Source: Patescibacteria group bacterium
Lineage (GTDB): Bacteria; Patescibacteriota; UBA1384; 2-12-FULL-50-11
Assembly: GCA_022843855.1 (NCBI GenBank)
Contig: JALHMV010000008.1
Coordinates: 1-34,498, forward strand
Reading direction: 5' to 3'
Length of the DNA: 34,498 bases
Notes under the pieces: generated by a model
The model's database searches: none
What the model was told of the DNA's origin: nothing
What the model saw: the letters and a program-made list of their open reading frames with translations, nothing else
Part shown: piece by piece, positions 34,472 to 34,498 of the stretch
How the letters are laid out: every line of letters starts with the position of its first letter
How positions within the stretch are numbered: the first letter of the stretch is position 1
Translations under genes and position numbers: made by a program

Positions 34472-34493
34472 AATGTAGCGAGAAATGTAGCGA
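34472..34493. repeat. Second pair of short direct repeats (AATGTAGCGA) beyond the terminator
   Basis: AATGTAGCGA occurs at 34472-34481 and 34484-34493, a 12-bp period like the TGTTGGACT pairs. The distance from the tRNA end is about 48 bp, close to the distance of the left-end repeat from the start of this window. This fits arm sites of another integrase, possibly of a neighbouring element in the same tRNA gene. Confidence 0.55.
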
Positions 34494-34498
34494 CTTTA

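Noticed and set aside
1-34498. CRISPR array, IS element or transposase
   Set aside because: No regularly spaced repeat array, no transposase frame and no terminal inverted repeats of an insertion sequence were seen.

Overview
The window looks like most or all of one integrated element of about 34 kb, carried by a bacterium of roughly 50% GC. I suspect a soil or wastewater type such as Acidobacteriota, from the general protein style (SUMF1-like proteins, many one-TM secreted proteins, a DUF6788-like protein), but this is low confidence because no taxonomic marker gene is present.

Right end (about 27.9-34.5 kb): mobility and replication module. A tyrosine recombinase lies next to the 3' part of a tRNA-Thr(TGT) gene that is followed by a strong terminator. 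Behind it, all on the minus strand, come an unknown 275-aa protein, a short AlpA-like DNA-binding protein, a DnaB-type replicative helicase, a winged-helix replication-type protein, a DUF6788-like protein and a 353-aa unknown. No relaxase, capsid or tail gene is seen, so the layout resembles a phage satellite or a genomic island with its own replication genes. A 22-bp sequence built of TGTTGGACT units is present both beside the integrase (34.2 kb) and at the extreme left (position 50), as expected of integrase arm sites flanking an attachment core.

Middle (about 18.4-27.9 kb): a 1702-aa DUF4011/superfamily-1 helicase/PD-(D/E)xK nuclease points right, divergent from the defence operon. Next are an 85-aa XRE regulator with a perfect 22-bp palindrome upstream, a run of small secreted or membrane proteins (one adhesin-E-like, one with an Ada-like Cys module), and a frameshifted gene remnant.

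Left (about 2-18.4 kb): a long minus-strand operon reading, in transcription order: SNF2-type helicase with C-terminal DUF3883, GmrSD-like DUF262/HNH protein, ArdC/ImmA-like metallopeptidase, two small accessory proteins, DUF1156 DNA methylase, a putative Cys-His enzyme, a small possible DNA-binding protein, HEPN-DUF499 ATPase, and a zinc-ribbon membrane protein. DUF499 and DUF1156 proteins are a known defence-associated pair; here they sit with two further nucleic-acid-targeting modules and two uncharacterised small proteins. Embedded in the operon are two decayed copies of the first codons of the DUF1156 gene, each directly upstream of an accessory gene. They suggest that cassettes have been inserted repeatedly at the methylase start. 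At the far left a secreted SUMF1-like protein lies on the plus strand.
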